Notes under the pieces: generated by a model | What the model was told of the DNA's origin: nothing | The model's input: only the letters and a program-made list of their open reading frames with translations | Database searches by the model: none | Translations under genes and position numbers: made by a program | Shown: in pieces, positions 47,974 to 60,481 of the stretch | How the letters are laid out: the number at the start of each line of letters is the position of its first letter | How positions within the stretch are numbered: position 1 is the stretch's first letter | NCBI RefSeq assembly: GCF_016545825.1 | Contig: NC_052614.1 | Coordinates: 33,574,072-33,638,071 of the forward strand | Source: Eucalyptus grandis | Lineage: Eukaryota > Streptophyta > Magnoliopsida > Myrtales > Myrtaceae | Length of the DNA: 64,000 nucleotides | Direction of reading: 5' to 3'

Positions 47974-49401
47974 GTAATTATGCATCTTTACTCTTCGATT
48001 GAAGGAATGTATGGATAATTGAGTGTTAAAATTAGAATAAATATGCTGAGATATCTAATTCCTCTCTTATATTCCATAAACTTTCAAAAACCTCATTTTT
48101 TTTTCATTGCTTGTATTATTCTAATTCCGTAACCAACTGGAATTATTACTTTTTCCCTCATTTTAAATCATTTACTATGGCTCATGTCCTATTGACAATT
48201 GTAACACATGCGAGATTGAACTGAGAAACCTCTTATTAGGCATTCATAAATGCTTTTCCCATTTTTCTCAATCATGGTTGTAGCATCCTCCTTGTCCGAC
48301 ATGTTCCAAGGGGCTATTATGTAAAAGTTAAGACTAGGTTTTGGAAAACATTGTTTTGAAAATCCGATGGATGTGATTTCTTGGGTGAATGGAAAATTTG
48401 TGACTTGATCTTAAATGTGAAATTAATCAATTAGATCAAACCAGAAAATTCATAGCACTCACAATTGAAGGACCGCGTATAAAAGTTTTAATATCTTGAG
48501 ATTTGGCTGTTCGATTTGGGAAAATTGAGTATTAGGGGAAAGCCTTTGATTCCGACCCAATTATTTCCTTCCATTGAATTTTTAATGAAATTTTATTGCT
48601 AGTCAATTTTAGTCAAGTCTTAGATAAAGTAAAATAAAATAATTTGGTGTCTATAGTGACTAATTCCATATTTGGTGTCATAGATATTTCTTTTTATAAC
48701 TAGTTGTTTGGTTAAAAGTTTGACTCATTAACTCACTAGTTGAATAAATTTTGATAAGCACAATAGTCTTAAATATGCTGTCCGTTGATCGATTGAGTCC
48801 TTAGCGCTCTATTTTGATCCATTATTTACCTAACTTTTCAATTCAGTCCATTAATTATGGTCAAATCTCTTGTCCGACAAAAGTGATGTGAATTCTATTA
48901 AGTGGCCATTCGTCATTTTTCGACTGAAAATTCCACCAGCATTAAGTTTAGCACTTGATTGACCAGAATTTAAAAAAATTAGGACTTAATTGATCTTATT
49001 AAGCCATTAAGGATAGCACGAACAGCTAGTTTAATACTACCTAATGGCGTGCGATAAAACCTGGGTTCACTCCTAAGTCACAGTTCTAAATAGAATTCTG
49101 ACCATAGTTCAATAATTTTAGAAAAAGTTTTAAGGATGTGTTTGGTTGCAGAAAACACGTCCATTTTTTAAACTAAGGACATTGCGTAAGAAACCATTAG
49201 TTCTCTAACTTTCTCTTTTTTTTTCAGAGGATGTTTTTAGCATATTGTCTTAAATATGGACATCTTGAATTTTTTTCTCATTTTCTTCCAACTATGGTTT
49301 CCCTTAGCAAACGCGAAAAAATTTGCATTTGATGTAGATTTAATTCATCGCACAGCTTACACTACAAATTTTTCAACGATGTCCGCCTTTTTTTCCTGTA
49401 G
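47974..49401. other. Neprosin copy 1 intron 2
   Basis: AT-rich intron with donor GGTAATTATG and acceptor CCTGTAG. The phrase GGATGTGTTTGGTTGCAGAA at 49135 looks like the end of a MITE. No exon-like segment. Confidence 0.5.
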
Positions 49402-50872
49402 AGAAAGCCGAGCGCGCATATTGTCAATTCGCCAACATCTTCCCCTATCGGCAAGCTCGTTGCGTTCGGATCGAGGGAACCATGTCCTGCTGGGACAGTG
49501 CCGATACCTCGAGTTCGAAAGGAAGACTTAATAAGGGCTAGATCTCTCCTTAATAACCCTTCTCCTTTTGTCAGCATGGACAATGATGTTCCGTCGCATC
49601 ATGTAAGTTCGATGTCGTTTAATGTAAGTACATTGGCGTATGCTCACATAAACTGATCTAATTTCGATCAAAGTCAAACCATTCGTTTTGGCAGATGGTT
49701 TCTATACTGGTGGACGACCTGGACACCAAATACGGAGTCGATGCACATCTATCCGTCTATAATTTGACAGTCGCGGAAGATCAATTCAGTGGGCATAGAC
49801 TTCACATTGAAAATGGTCCGTCGGATCATGTGAGCGCGATCTTTGCAGGATGGGCAGTAAGTTTCAAGCTTTTATTGTGTTGGAATAGAGTTCAACAGTC
49901 AATGTAGATTTTTATGAAGACTTAAAAGTTTGTGAGAATAATCATTCAAAAAGTCCTAGACTTATTGTACGGCGACTAATTCAACCCTTTAAATTTTTAA
50001 TTTTACCAATTTAGTCCTAAATTTTTTGATGATTTGCCAACTATACAATAGTTTTAGAACTTTTTGGACAATTATCTCAAAGTTTGTGTTACATGTATAT
50101 TGTTTTTATTTTCATTTTCAACTTGCTCTGTTGCTTTCCTATGGAACGTGAGCAATCTTCTCCATGTCTTGTCTGGTTAGTTTATCCAAGCTTGAATGGT
50201 GATGGTCTCACACGGTTTATTACGTACTGGACGGTAAGATATCAAACCCCAAGAGTGCCATCATTGTGATTTCTTCTGTGAATAAAAATTTTGTGCAATG
50301 AGCTAAGTATGTCATGTGAATTTCTGAAATTGATCATATACTTTGGGGGTAATAGGGGGATGGCTTTCGCAATGGGTGCTTCAACATCTTGTGTCCAGGG
50401 TTCGTGCAAATACATAGGACACTCACACCTAACAGTCCCATCACTCCGACATCCACATACGGCGGACAACAGTACGAGATTAGAGTCCATGTTGAGCAGG
50501 ACCCTGGTACCGGGAATTGGTGGCTCGTTGTGAACGGAGACATCGCTGTCGGGTATTGGCCAAAGGAGCTGTTCGTCAACTTAGGCGACGGAGGCAAGAG
50601 AGTGTCCTGGGGAGGAGAAGGATTCTCCGGGAAAACAAAAAATTTGCCCTCCGTTGGGAAGCGGGCACACGCCGGACGGCAAGTACGACCACGCCACGTT
50701 TTTCCGCCAGATCTATTACGTGACGGGGTCCAACAGAAACCAAACTCCTCTGGCCGTGTTTGAGTGGGTGGACAAGTCGAAGGTTTATGGCCTAAAAAAT
50801 GACATGTATATACCCAAAGAAGGATTTGGGTATAGCTTTACGTATGGAGGTCCAGGGGGTACTTGTGATTAG

Positions 50873-51386
50873 TTGATGTCTAACTAGTGAAGAGGCTGCA
50901 TATTATATGAAGCTAGGTGTGTTAATCAATAATTTGCAAATGCAAAGTTGTGTGGCGATGTAGAAATCAGTCAATGATTTGGAAGATTGGCCATTGTAGG
51001 AGTCCCGGACATCTGGAATACCAAAACTTAGCAGGGGATACTTTAGTACCAAAAGTTAATAAAGTAACATTTAAGTACTAAAATCGGAGCAAAATGAGCT
51101 AGTTAAGTGCTAATAACAAGAAAATCCGGCCAAGATGCATACGTGGCGATGTTTTGCTAACGTGACTAGATAATTAATATAAATTTTAATTAAATTAATT
51201 AAAAAAAATTTTTCCAGGTGGCTAAAGCAAATGCAAAATGATGTCATTTTGCGGTGAGGGCGCTGGGGCGAAACCAAAAGTTAATGATTAAACAAATGCA
51301 AAAATGACGTAACGTTTTGCTAACGTGACTAGATAATTAATATAAATTTTAATTAAATTAATTAATTTTTTTTAAAAAAAAAAGAA
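50873..51386. other. 3' flank of neprosin copy 1 with a 47-bp direct repeat
   Basis: The sequence starting GCTAACGTGACTAGATAATT occurs at about 51158-51204 and again at 51319-51366, running into A/T tracts each time. Phrases such as 'ttaagtactaaaatcgg' (about 51075) recall MULE-like termini. Confidence 0.5.
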
Positions 51387-51789
51387 GGAAGAAGATGAGC
51401 AATTGCAGGTGGCTAAGAGCTTAGCCCTCTCCATCGCCTCCTTGCCGTCGCCGAGAAGGGTTGGTGATGGTAGGGGGAGGGTCGGTTGGGGTCGCCGAGC
51501 CTTCGCCAAGGGTTGGCGACCTTGGCGGAGCAGCGGTGAGGGCATGCGAGCCCTCACCTAGATTTGGGGCGAAGGTCACAACCCTCCCCCTAGATTGGTC
51601 AAGGGTCGCCGGCCCTTGCTCAGCTTAGCCAAGGGCCACTGCTCATTGAGGCTTAGTGGCTGGCCCTTGGCTAAGGCTCGGCGACCGTAGCTGATTCTCC
51701 CTTCATTGTCGTTGGCTCTTCCTGACGACGTCGAGGAGGCAATAGCGAGGGCTAAGCTCTCAGCCGCTTGCAACTACTCATCTTCTTCC
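51387..51789. mobile_element. GC-rich fold-back element
   Basis: The left arm from GGAAGAAGATGAGCAATTGC (51387) pairs imperfectly with the right arm ending GCAACTACTCATCTTCTTCC (51789). Complementarity continues inward through GGTCGCCGAGCC-type words, nearly to the centre. The interior consists of repeated gtcgccgagcc/cttggc words. No coding capacity or clear target duplication. Confidence 0.7.
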
Positions 51790-52513
51790 TTTTTTATTTT
51801 TATTTTTTAGATTCTAACTACTCTCATAGTTCACACAAAGATATAAAGACCAAGTTGAACTAAGTATCATTTGTCTCTCCATATAACATTCATCAAGTTT
51901 ATGAAGACTGATAATTCATGCAAAGGGGCATAGCAAATCAAATATGCAAGATATTTCAACACTTACAAAAATTATAGCCTTAGAAATCAGTTTTCTTGGC
52001 TGATTTTTTCTCTTGATTTTTCATGGTTAGGTCATAGTCAAAATTGAACAAATTTACATCTAGGATATTTACCTTGCTTTCTAGTTATTGCGTGAAGTGA
52101 CTCTTGGCTAAGGAAGCCAAGAAATTGTCCTCTAAAGGGTCAGAAGCTGGCTCATTCAAACTAGAAAATGAGATTTGCAAAAAAGAAAGCTGTCCATGAA
52201 AGTTTTGTTACCCTCTTGGCTAGGACTTTTCTCGCCTACACAAATGACATCTACTTCAACTAGACATATCACAGCTTAATTTTAAAGTCATCTTTTGCCT
52301 CAGATGTCACTCATTTGTCTCGAACTCTTTATCCCTAAAAAGAGTGTTCTTCAAGAGCTTATTCACTAAATTAAGCAAGCTTTTGGTTAGTACTTGCCCA
52401 CATGCCAAACTTATCAACCGAACTGTTTCACTTGCTCTTTGACTTGGCCAAAATTTACAAACTTCTACAACTGTTTGAGTGAGTTGCTTTGGCAACAACT
52501 TTCATGTCCCTTT
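51790..52513. other. Intergenic stretch between fold-back and copia
   Basis: AT-rich sequence that continues, after the copia, at 58170. No gene seen. Confidence 0.3.
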
Positions 52514-52972
52514 TGTAAGAGTTTTCTTAATGTGGACTAAATTAATTGATATTGTAATTTACTGTTTTTACGGTTACCGTAAAACAGGGTTGGTCTAAGG
52601 TGAGAGAGAAGGTTTCTTAATTAGTCTAATATGGGCTGGCTAGTGTGGGCTGAGTTGAGTCTAGCCTCTATAATGAGAGGGACTGGCTCGAAACTCTATA
52701 AATAGTGCTCAAGTCTCTTCTCTAACCCTAATTCTCACATGTATCCTCACCTAAGGGGCGTTTACCTAACGCTAAACGTGAGGGGAGCCGCCTCATTGAG
52801 CCAGTGATATGGAGGGCAATAGAGGAGAAGGACTTGTGCGTGGAACATTGTGTTTCTGCTTCCGCTTCAAGAACAATGGATCCCAAAACAGGTGCGTTAA
52901 TTTTTCTACTCAATTATGCATATTCTTGTTCTAGTTATGAAGATCTTGGGGTTACACAATTTGCGTCCAACA
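52514..52972 (+). repeat. 5' LTR of the copia element
   Basis: 459 bp, TGTAAGAGTTTTC to GCGTCCAACA. A TATA box CTCTATAAATAG lies at 52694-52705. By eye it differs from its partner at about 23 sites plus one small indel, roughly 5 percent, nearly all transitions. Confidence 0.92.
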
Positions 52973-52974
52973 TG

Positions 52975-52986
52975 TGGTATCAGAGC
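52975..52986 (+). promoter_or_regulatory. Primer binding site (initiator Met tRNA)
   Basis: TGGTATCAGAGC, two bases after the 5' LTR end: the canonical plant copia primer site. Confidence 0.95.
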
Positions 52987-54163
52987 AACCATAACCCCAG
53001 AACTTGAACGCATAAAGTTTTTGCCCTAATTTGTACGGATTAGCCCTAATTAGTACAGATCTTGCCCTAATTTGTGATTTTCGAGACTTTTTGTTCAATA
53101 AAAATAAAATAAAATCACAAATTCAGACTGGGCTTGACGAGACGAGCAAGACGGTCGGAGGCGCGTCACCGAAGGAGGCCGCACGCGCTGCCACGCGCCG
53201 CCTAGGCGTCGAACGCGCGCCGCGCACCCAGGCGGCGCGTGTGGGCGCGTGGAGGCTCCGATCGGCACGTGGTTGGCGGCGTTGGACTCGTATGGTGATT
53301 TCCTATATGGTGGTATATTTATTTTATATGTTTGATGGTTTTATTGATGTGAAATTGCATATGAAACCCTAAATACGTGTATTTTAAATGAATTTTTGCT
53401 TATTTTTCCTTGTATTTTTATGTGATTTTGGAAATACAAGTGTTGGGTTATAGATATATTATCACATAATCATTATAAATGTGTGATTCATCAATAAAAA
53501 TCAAACTTTATTGTGAATTGAAGTTGGCTTAATGAGATACAACCATTATGGAATAGTAATTGAGCTATGTATTGAGCTGATGAGAAACAGTAAAGGTTAT
53601 GAAACTTTTGTTGCTCAAGCATACTCCTTGACACGCTGGTAATCGTGACCAAACTGAATGTACTGATTAACATATTTGCTATATGTGGGTAATGCATGTC
53701 AATTAAGTTACTGCATATTGTACATGAATTCATCTGGTCACTTGTTAATGTCTATCAAGTTGAATATCTTTTTATGGTTAAGGAGTATGATAATATTTAT
53801 GCATAGCAATAATATCTACTGTTAAATTTTAGATATTTGGTTATGTTTTTTGACTCAATATTATAGGCCATTGGTTGATGCAATAATAATTTGTTGCTTA
53901 AAATTGGCTAATAAATTAGCTATTGGTCTTGGAGTCATGTTTTGCCTTATGAAACTCATGAGCAATAATTGATCAGCTATCAAGCTTGTCAATCTGGAGT
54001 ACCATGTATTACTATTGATGTTATTTTAGATCATCATTCTTTTTATGTTGTTCTGGTAATATGTAATTGGGGTGCATAAGAGATGTTTTATTCTCTGTTA
54101 TGAGAAGTTTCTTATGTTACTGTGATCAATGATATCATTGGAATCTGTCTTTCAGGTTCGCTG

Positions 54164-54194
54164 TATATATATTTATATATATATATATATATAT
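54164..54194. repeat. (TA)n microsatellite
   Basis: An uninterrupted run of TA/AT dinucleotides except for one TTT, within the copia interior. Confidence 0.9.
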
Positions 54195-57100
54195 GATTAA
54201 TTTTTATTAATTAATAAAGTAATGTAATTAGCATGATATGTGATTTTTGTGATATGCTGCCCCTATCACTAAAGTTAAAATCACATGTATATGGTGTATG
54301 TGAAGAGTGAAATTTATATCCCTGGTATGAGAGAATTTCAATGATTCAATTGAGTAGTGATCGCCAAAGTGGTACGCTTGATTCGGTTTGAGAAATTTCG
54401 GTTTCGTATGATGATTGGGATGTCTCTTGGTCTAATGCGTAGTCATACTCCCAAAGGAGGTGATTGTGTATTAGTTCATGGAGGGATGCATGATAGTGTG
54501 GTGGAGGAGTGCCTGATTCTAGTCATTCATATGCCCAAATGTGATGAATTCACGAAGAATTAGAATATATTCTCATAACCGCTATCATGTGGGGAGTGTA
54601 CAATTGCATGTCATGTATTCTGCCCAAAGGTAATTATATGATTATGCGTGTAACTCTCTGGATGTGTACTTGTATGTCAAGTTACACAGTACTCACATGA
54701 TGCTAATTATATATTACTTGGTTTTCAGTCACATTTTCTGTAATTAATAACTTCATTATTATTGAGGTTTTTACTGCTTCAAATTTTAAGTTGTGGACAT
54801 ATGATTTGTTGCTTGAGAAAAAAGCAATTGAATTTTGTTTACTGTCCATGAAGCGTTCCATTCTGGAACACTTGAAAAGAGGTTTGCCTACGGACTGCAC
54901 TACTATAAGATGATGTAAGCTTTAGTTGCTTGAAATTATGTCTTGTCTGATATTGAAATTAGGATACATCTGCAAAGATTGTGTTTAAGTCCTAATGACA
55001 TATACATCTCGTATATGATTAAAAGGTTGTCAGGTTTAACAGTGGCCATGAGTATTTTGGCAATTATGATAATGCGAAATAGCTTAAAGGGTCCTTTGTC
55101 AAATACTTAGTAGATTCTTGGGTGGTAATTTAATTACTATACTTGAAAATTCTAACAAAAAGATTTGGCCGAAAGGCATAAATGCACCATATTGAACATG
55201 GTGATGAGTATGATTAGTAAGACTAATTTATCTGATTTTTGTGGGCTGATATTTTGAAAACAATTTTTTCACATACAAAATGTGTCTCTTATCAAAGTTG
55301 TTTCATAAACTTCTTTTGAGTTAAAGATTGGACATAAATTACTTGAATCATATCTAATCCACTATTAAGTGCATTGGAATTCAGATCCACTTGGAATTAT
55401 TTTGTATCTTATCTAGATTGTTAAAGGGGTATTGATTTTAAGATCCTAAAGAAGATACAAGAATTATTGAATCACATACTCTAAAGTTTCTAAATATTGA
55501 CGTAATTGTAGAGGATAGCTGCTCTCAAACTATTAAAGATAATAGTATGATGGAGGTTATTATGTTTTTGTTTTTACCTATACAGATAATTATGAAATCT
55601 CCTGTACCATAGACTAAACTTGTTGAGGTTTAAGGTATTATTCTTGATATAGTTTATAATGAAATTTCTCAAACCTCTCAAGTGCAGAATGAAGTGGTGG
55701 TAACTTTATTAAGGAGATTTGTTAGGGAAAGACGATCAGTTATATCATCATACTATATAGTCTATTCGTGAGAGCATGATTACAATATCTACTACATGGT
55801 TGTTTTAGCAACTTATATAAATGCCGTTTCTTGTTCTCAATTAAGTATGTGATTAAATGCCATAAAAAAAATAATAATGTTTTCACTCTAAAAGAGGGGT
55901 GGATTGTTTATAGTGAAGAAATAATTATTTCTTTAAATATTCTTTCAGAGTGAACTTGACATTAATAATTTATTTTGATATAAAGTTACGCCAAATAGAT
56001 ACAAAATCTATATTGTGCAACTGGATGATTTTGCAGCAGATTCAAGTAAACTTGTGTGTAGACTGAAAAGTTCTAATTCATGGTTTTAAGCAAGTTTCCA
56101 GACAATATTATTAAAGTTTCATAATATTGTTATTTTTTTCAATTGGGAACAAAGTAATTTAATATACTGCAAGGTTAGTGGGAGGAAATTTATTTTTTTC
56201 TCATACTTTATGTATATAATATTTTGCTTACAAGTTGTGACCTTGAGACATCTTATATCCTTTGTACTGAGGTCTATAAGGATTGTTTTTTGCGATATTA
56301 TATTAGATTTTCTCGGATGACATTTGTTGATTGTATATTGGAAATATTCAATATACATTATTGCAAGCCAGAAATTGTTCCTGTTGTTAAGGGTGATGGA
56401 CTAAATCTATCACATTGTCCTTATTTAGATATTGAGAAAATCTAATTAAATTGTGTACCTTGTGTCAGTGCACTTAAAAATATAATGTATGCTCGAATTT
56501 GCACTAAACTAAATGTTGTCTTTGTGACGGGACTTCTAGGCAAATATCGGTCAAATCCAGGACATGATCACTGAGTTGCTGTCAAGAAGGTTTTAAGGTA
56601 CTTAAAGAAGACAAGAGATTATATGCTAATTTACAGACATGTTTAATTCTTGCAATGAGTAAGGTATTCATATGTTAACTTTGCTGGCTGTTAGGATGAT
56701 ATAATATCAATAACAAGATATAGTTTTATGTTAGTAGAAAGTGCAGTAAATAAAGTTCTATGTTATTTTCTATTATGTGTGCAGTGTTAGTAACATTCTT
56801 TTAGGTTGTTACTTGGGCTATTAGGCTCCAGAACCTCATGACGGAGTTAATCGTTTTAACTTGATGGATAGACCCATACGGTTGTATTGAGATAACAAAT
56901 TTGTAGTATTATTTATTTACTACAGAAGTCTTAAGGAGTCTAAATATATGGTGATCAAATATTTTTGACCATAAAGAAACGGTACAGAAAGATAACTTAT
57001 AATATAATATATTTTCACAGATGATGTGGTTACAGATCCACTAATGAAAGGCCTACGCCCATGTGTATTTGAGTGACATGTCATTAGCATGGGCCTAGGA

Positions 57101-57707
57101 GTATCTTCGGATACTGTTATTTAGTGGGAGCTATTTTGGCTTTACTCTGATAAAGGTTTCATCTGTGTTCGTTACACTTTGTAACGGTTTGATATGTATC
57201 AACTTTTGCATTCGATAAAATATTTTGAATGTGTTGTTTTTATGTTGAATACATATTGATAAAGTCTCAAGGGATTGTATAAACCTTGAGTGAAGGCTAG
57301 GGGCATCCGGGCATCCGGTTACTAGCCTTGTGCATATGTCTTGTGATACATAAAGAAAGGTTAACCATAAGGACAAGACATATGTGGGTTCATTAAAACC
57401 ATAAAGCATTCTCTAGTGGCACAAGTTTTTGTGCTAGTGGCACAAGTTTTTGTGACACCTAAAGTAAGAGACAAATGGGATCTCTCTATGAGAGATGTTA
57501 TCCATTTTACACACTACTATATTGAATCCATATCAATAAAGTTGAGAACATTCGTGACCATGGAAGGCTCTGTGTGTATACATGCAGTTACCGCCATGAT
57601 TCGGTGTTTAAGACTTTATGGGATAGGATTGACTATTAAGAATTATCTCGGAACCAAATGTGCACACATACAATACGATTTCAATTAATATAGTCCAAGT
57701 GGGAGAA

Positions 57708-58164
57708 TGTAAGAGTTTTCCTAATGTGGACTAAATTAATTGATATTGTAATTTACTGTTTTTACGGTTACCGTAAAATAGGGTTGGTCTAAGGTGAGAT
57801 AGAAGGTTTCTTAATTAGTCTAATATGGGCTAGCTAGTGTGGGCCGAGTTGAGCCTGGCTTGTAATGAGAGGGACTGGCTCGAAACTCTATAAATAGTGC
57901 TCAAGTCTCTCCTCTAACCCTAATTCTCACATGTATCCTCACCTAAGGGGCGTTTACCTAACGCTAAACGTGAGGGGGGCCGCCTCATTGAGCCAGTGAT
58001 ACGGAAGGCAATAGAGGAGAAGGACTTGCGCGTGGAACATTGTGTTTCCGCTTCCGCTTCAAGAACAATGGATCCCAAAACAAGTACGTTAATCTTTCTA
58101 CTCAATTATGCATGTTCTTATTCTAGTTATGGAGATCTTGAGGTTACGCAATTTGCGTCCAACA
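57708..58164 (+). repeat. 3' LTR of the copia element
   Basis: 457 bp, TGTAAGAGTTTTCC to GCGTCCAACA, directly after the polypurine tract. Confidence 0.92.
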
Positions 58165-58169
58165 CCTTC

Positions 58170-58640
58170 AACAAATTGTCCCTGGCTAATTTTCATCTAT
58201 TTGCACACCCAACAATTTTCTTCCACCTCAACAAAAGATTAGGCATATTGGGCAGTTGAGTAGGATATGATGGGACCATGAAGTTTCTTATTCAACAATC
58301 TTGAATTGAGATCAAATTGTGGACTGAGTTTTGGTAGCTGATATAAGTGCTTTGATCCATCAATTTTGGTTAATTTTTTTTTAATCAATTTCCAAGCTAA
58401 TATGTATTACCTTAGGCCCATGACCATACTTTGCAAGTCTCTTGGCCCAATTTGCAAGAATGTCCTTCATAGTTGGCCATTTTCTTATCCAAAATGCTCA
58501 ATTTGATTCAATATAATCATTTTGGCTTGATTTCATCAATTTGACCTAGCCCACGTTCAATTTCAAGCATAATTGGGGGCCAAAATGATAATGTAATAAT
58601 TTAAGGACTTGGGTAAAATTTTGTAAAATTTGTGAATTGG
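58170..58640. other. Intergenic stretch
   Basis: Continuation of the pre-insertion sequence interrupted at 52513. No gene seen. Confidence 0.3.
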
Positions 58641-59293
58641 TCCCCTAACTTTTGAAAATTGTATATATGTTATGTAGTACAAATACTTAGTCGGTTTATG
58701 CACAACCCAAAGCAATCACATATGAAGACAACAGCACTGAAGGTTGTGAATTTAAAAGGATGTCCGGGACTTAGAATTCTGCTATCTTGCGACTGCAACA
58801 TGAAGATGATGGCCTATTGTGATACAAATTATGCCACATGTCCAATGACAAGAAGATCCATTACGGCTTTTGTATTAAGTTGGGAAAGTCATTAATTTCA
58901 TGGAAGACAAAGAAGCAATCGACGGTTTCATTGTCGTAAGCTGAATCAAAATATCGAGCCATGACAAAAATTGTGTGAAATACTTTGGATTCGGGGATTA
59001 CTTTCAGATCTAAGTGTGCAAGTCAATGGTACAAGTGAGTTGTTTTATGACAATGATGTTGCTCTTAAATTGGCTGCAAATCCAGTTTTTCATGAAAGAA
59101 CAAAGCACATTGAGGTTGATTGTCATTAATTATTCGAGAGAAAATTTGGGAAGGGATCGTTTCCACTTGAGGAATCACAATTGTGGAACAGCTTGTAGAT
59201 ATTTTCATTAAGCCCTTATGCTAGAGACATCACAAATATCTATTAAGCAAGCTTGGCGCCTTTGACATTTATAAGCCGCCAACTTGAGGGGGA

Positions 59294-60472
59294 GGGATAA
59301 GTACACTAATGGTGCCATAAGTTGTGTACGACGCTCACTTTGGTGCCAAAAGTTTCCGTCGGATCATTTAAGTGCCAAAAAATTTGAAAAACACTCACTT
59401 TGGTACCAACGCCGATCTGATCGGCCGGAAATCTGGCGTGACCTTTTTTTATTATTCTTATGCTGATGTGGCTCACTGAAGTTTCCATTAGATCACTTAG
59501 GCCTTCAAACGACGTCGTTTTAGCATCCTAACACCAAAACGACGCCATTTTGTGTCTTTCCTCCAAATTCAAAACCCTAAATCTCCAAACGATGCCGTTT
59601 TGTGTCGTCTTCTTCCCCGAATAGATCTAGCAACACCAACAGCACCAAACCAACAACACCAGCAGCAAAGAACCAGCAACACCAGTAATTTTCCAGAAAA
59701 GAAACCATGCATTCACCTTCACCCTCCCCCAGTAGTTTTCCCCCATTTTCAATCACCTTATCAACCTTTCAAATCCCTGAATCTCAGCATCACCATGGCC
59801 TTTTCCCAAGAAATATTGTTGGTGCAGAGGAAACGCGAGCTTGAAGAATCCCCAGAAGCACGAGCGATCTAGCCAATGGTAGCCGCGAAGATCTAGAACT
59901 CCACGAAGGTTGTCGGCGAAGCCAACTACTACGAAGGCGACGGCCGTGGCCCCGCCATCCCCTCCTCCGCCCTCATCGTCGACACCTCCCTCTTTCTCGG
60001 GATTTTCTGTTCATTTTTCTTTTATTTCTTTCTTTTGTCTTGTTGTGGCAAGCAACTACAATGGAGGTTGAGGGATGGCGGCTGAGTGACGGTGGCCGAG
60101 GGACGGCGGTCAAGTGACGATGGCTGAGGGACGGCGGCCAAGCGACGGTGGATGAGCAATGGCGGACAAAAAAACCCTAATTTCAATCTCCAAATAAAAT
60201 TAACAAAACGCGTCGTTTTGTGAGGCTATCCATGTAGGATGGCAAAATGACGTTGTTTTCTTAAAAAGACGGAAAACGACGCCGTTTAAAAGGCTTCTCA
60301 TTTTTTTTTTTTAAATATAAAAGTCACGTAATCATTTTGGCCGGAATCTATCGTCGGTGGCACCAAAGTGATCGTTTTCCCTATGATTTGGCACTTAAAT
60401 GATCCGGCGGAAACTTTTGGCACCAAAGTGAGCGCCGTACACAACTTATGGCACCATTAATGTACTTATCCC
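59294..60472. mobile_element. MULE-like element with about 90-bp inverted repeats, nested in the copia
   Basis: The left end GGGATAAGTACACTAATGG and the right end, reverse complement GGGATAAGTACATTAATGG, stay matched for about 90 bp. The 8-bp target duplication GAGGGGGA lies at 59286-59293 and 60473-60480. No transposase. Inside, 59740-60010 has codon-like GC-rich sequence (MAFSQEILLVQRKRELEESP, then STKVVGEANYYEGDGRG, SSALIVDTSLFLG) with stops, which looks like a captured host fragment that I cannot identify. An 8-bp duplication would also allow a hAT origin. Confidence 0.82.
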
Positions 60473-60481
60473 GAGGGGGAG

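Larger units (their letters stand above)
41405..50872 (+). pseudogene. Neprosin-family (DUF239) gene copy 1, frameshifted
   Basis: Exons 41405-41545, 47887-47973, 49402-49602, 49695-49856, about 50153 or 50180-50233, and 50356-50872. They encode a signal peptide (MALKLLLGHLIFCSVYTVCG), a neprosin activation peptide (DDLELERQLKTMN, then GNKQPSLDHPLLKNHRIQ, CPAGTVPIPRV.KEDLIRA) and the DUF239 catalytic domain (NGDGLTRFITYWT, GDGFRNGCFNILCPGFVQ, EQDPGTGNWWL, VGYWPKELF, GSGHTPDGKY). Neprosin relatives are secreted glutamic peptidases cutting after proline. Lesions: one extra C near 50647-50649 throws the last exon out of frame (frame resumes at LGSGHTPDGK), and the usual acceptor before VYPSL lacks one G. 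The L1 element lies wholly in intron 1 and need not be harmful by itself. The two lesions could in principle be sequence errors. Confidence 0.85.
52514..58164 (+). mobile_element. Complete, decayed Ty1/copia element with two LTRs
   Basis: LTRs 52514-52972 and 57708-58164, target duplication CCTTT/CCTTC (52509-52513, 58165-58169), primer binding site TGGTATCAGAGC (initiator Met tRNA, 52975-52986) and polypurine tract CAAGTGGGAGAA (57696-57707). Internal coding is ruined; the best remnant is the RT/RNase H junction near 56390-56650 (DGLNLSHCPYLDIEKI, then VFVTGLLGKYRSNPGHDH, KVLRYLKKTRDYMLIY). Confidence 0.92.
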
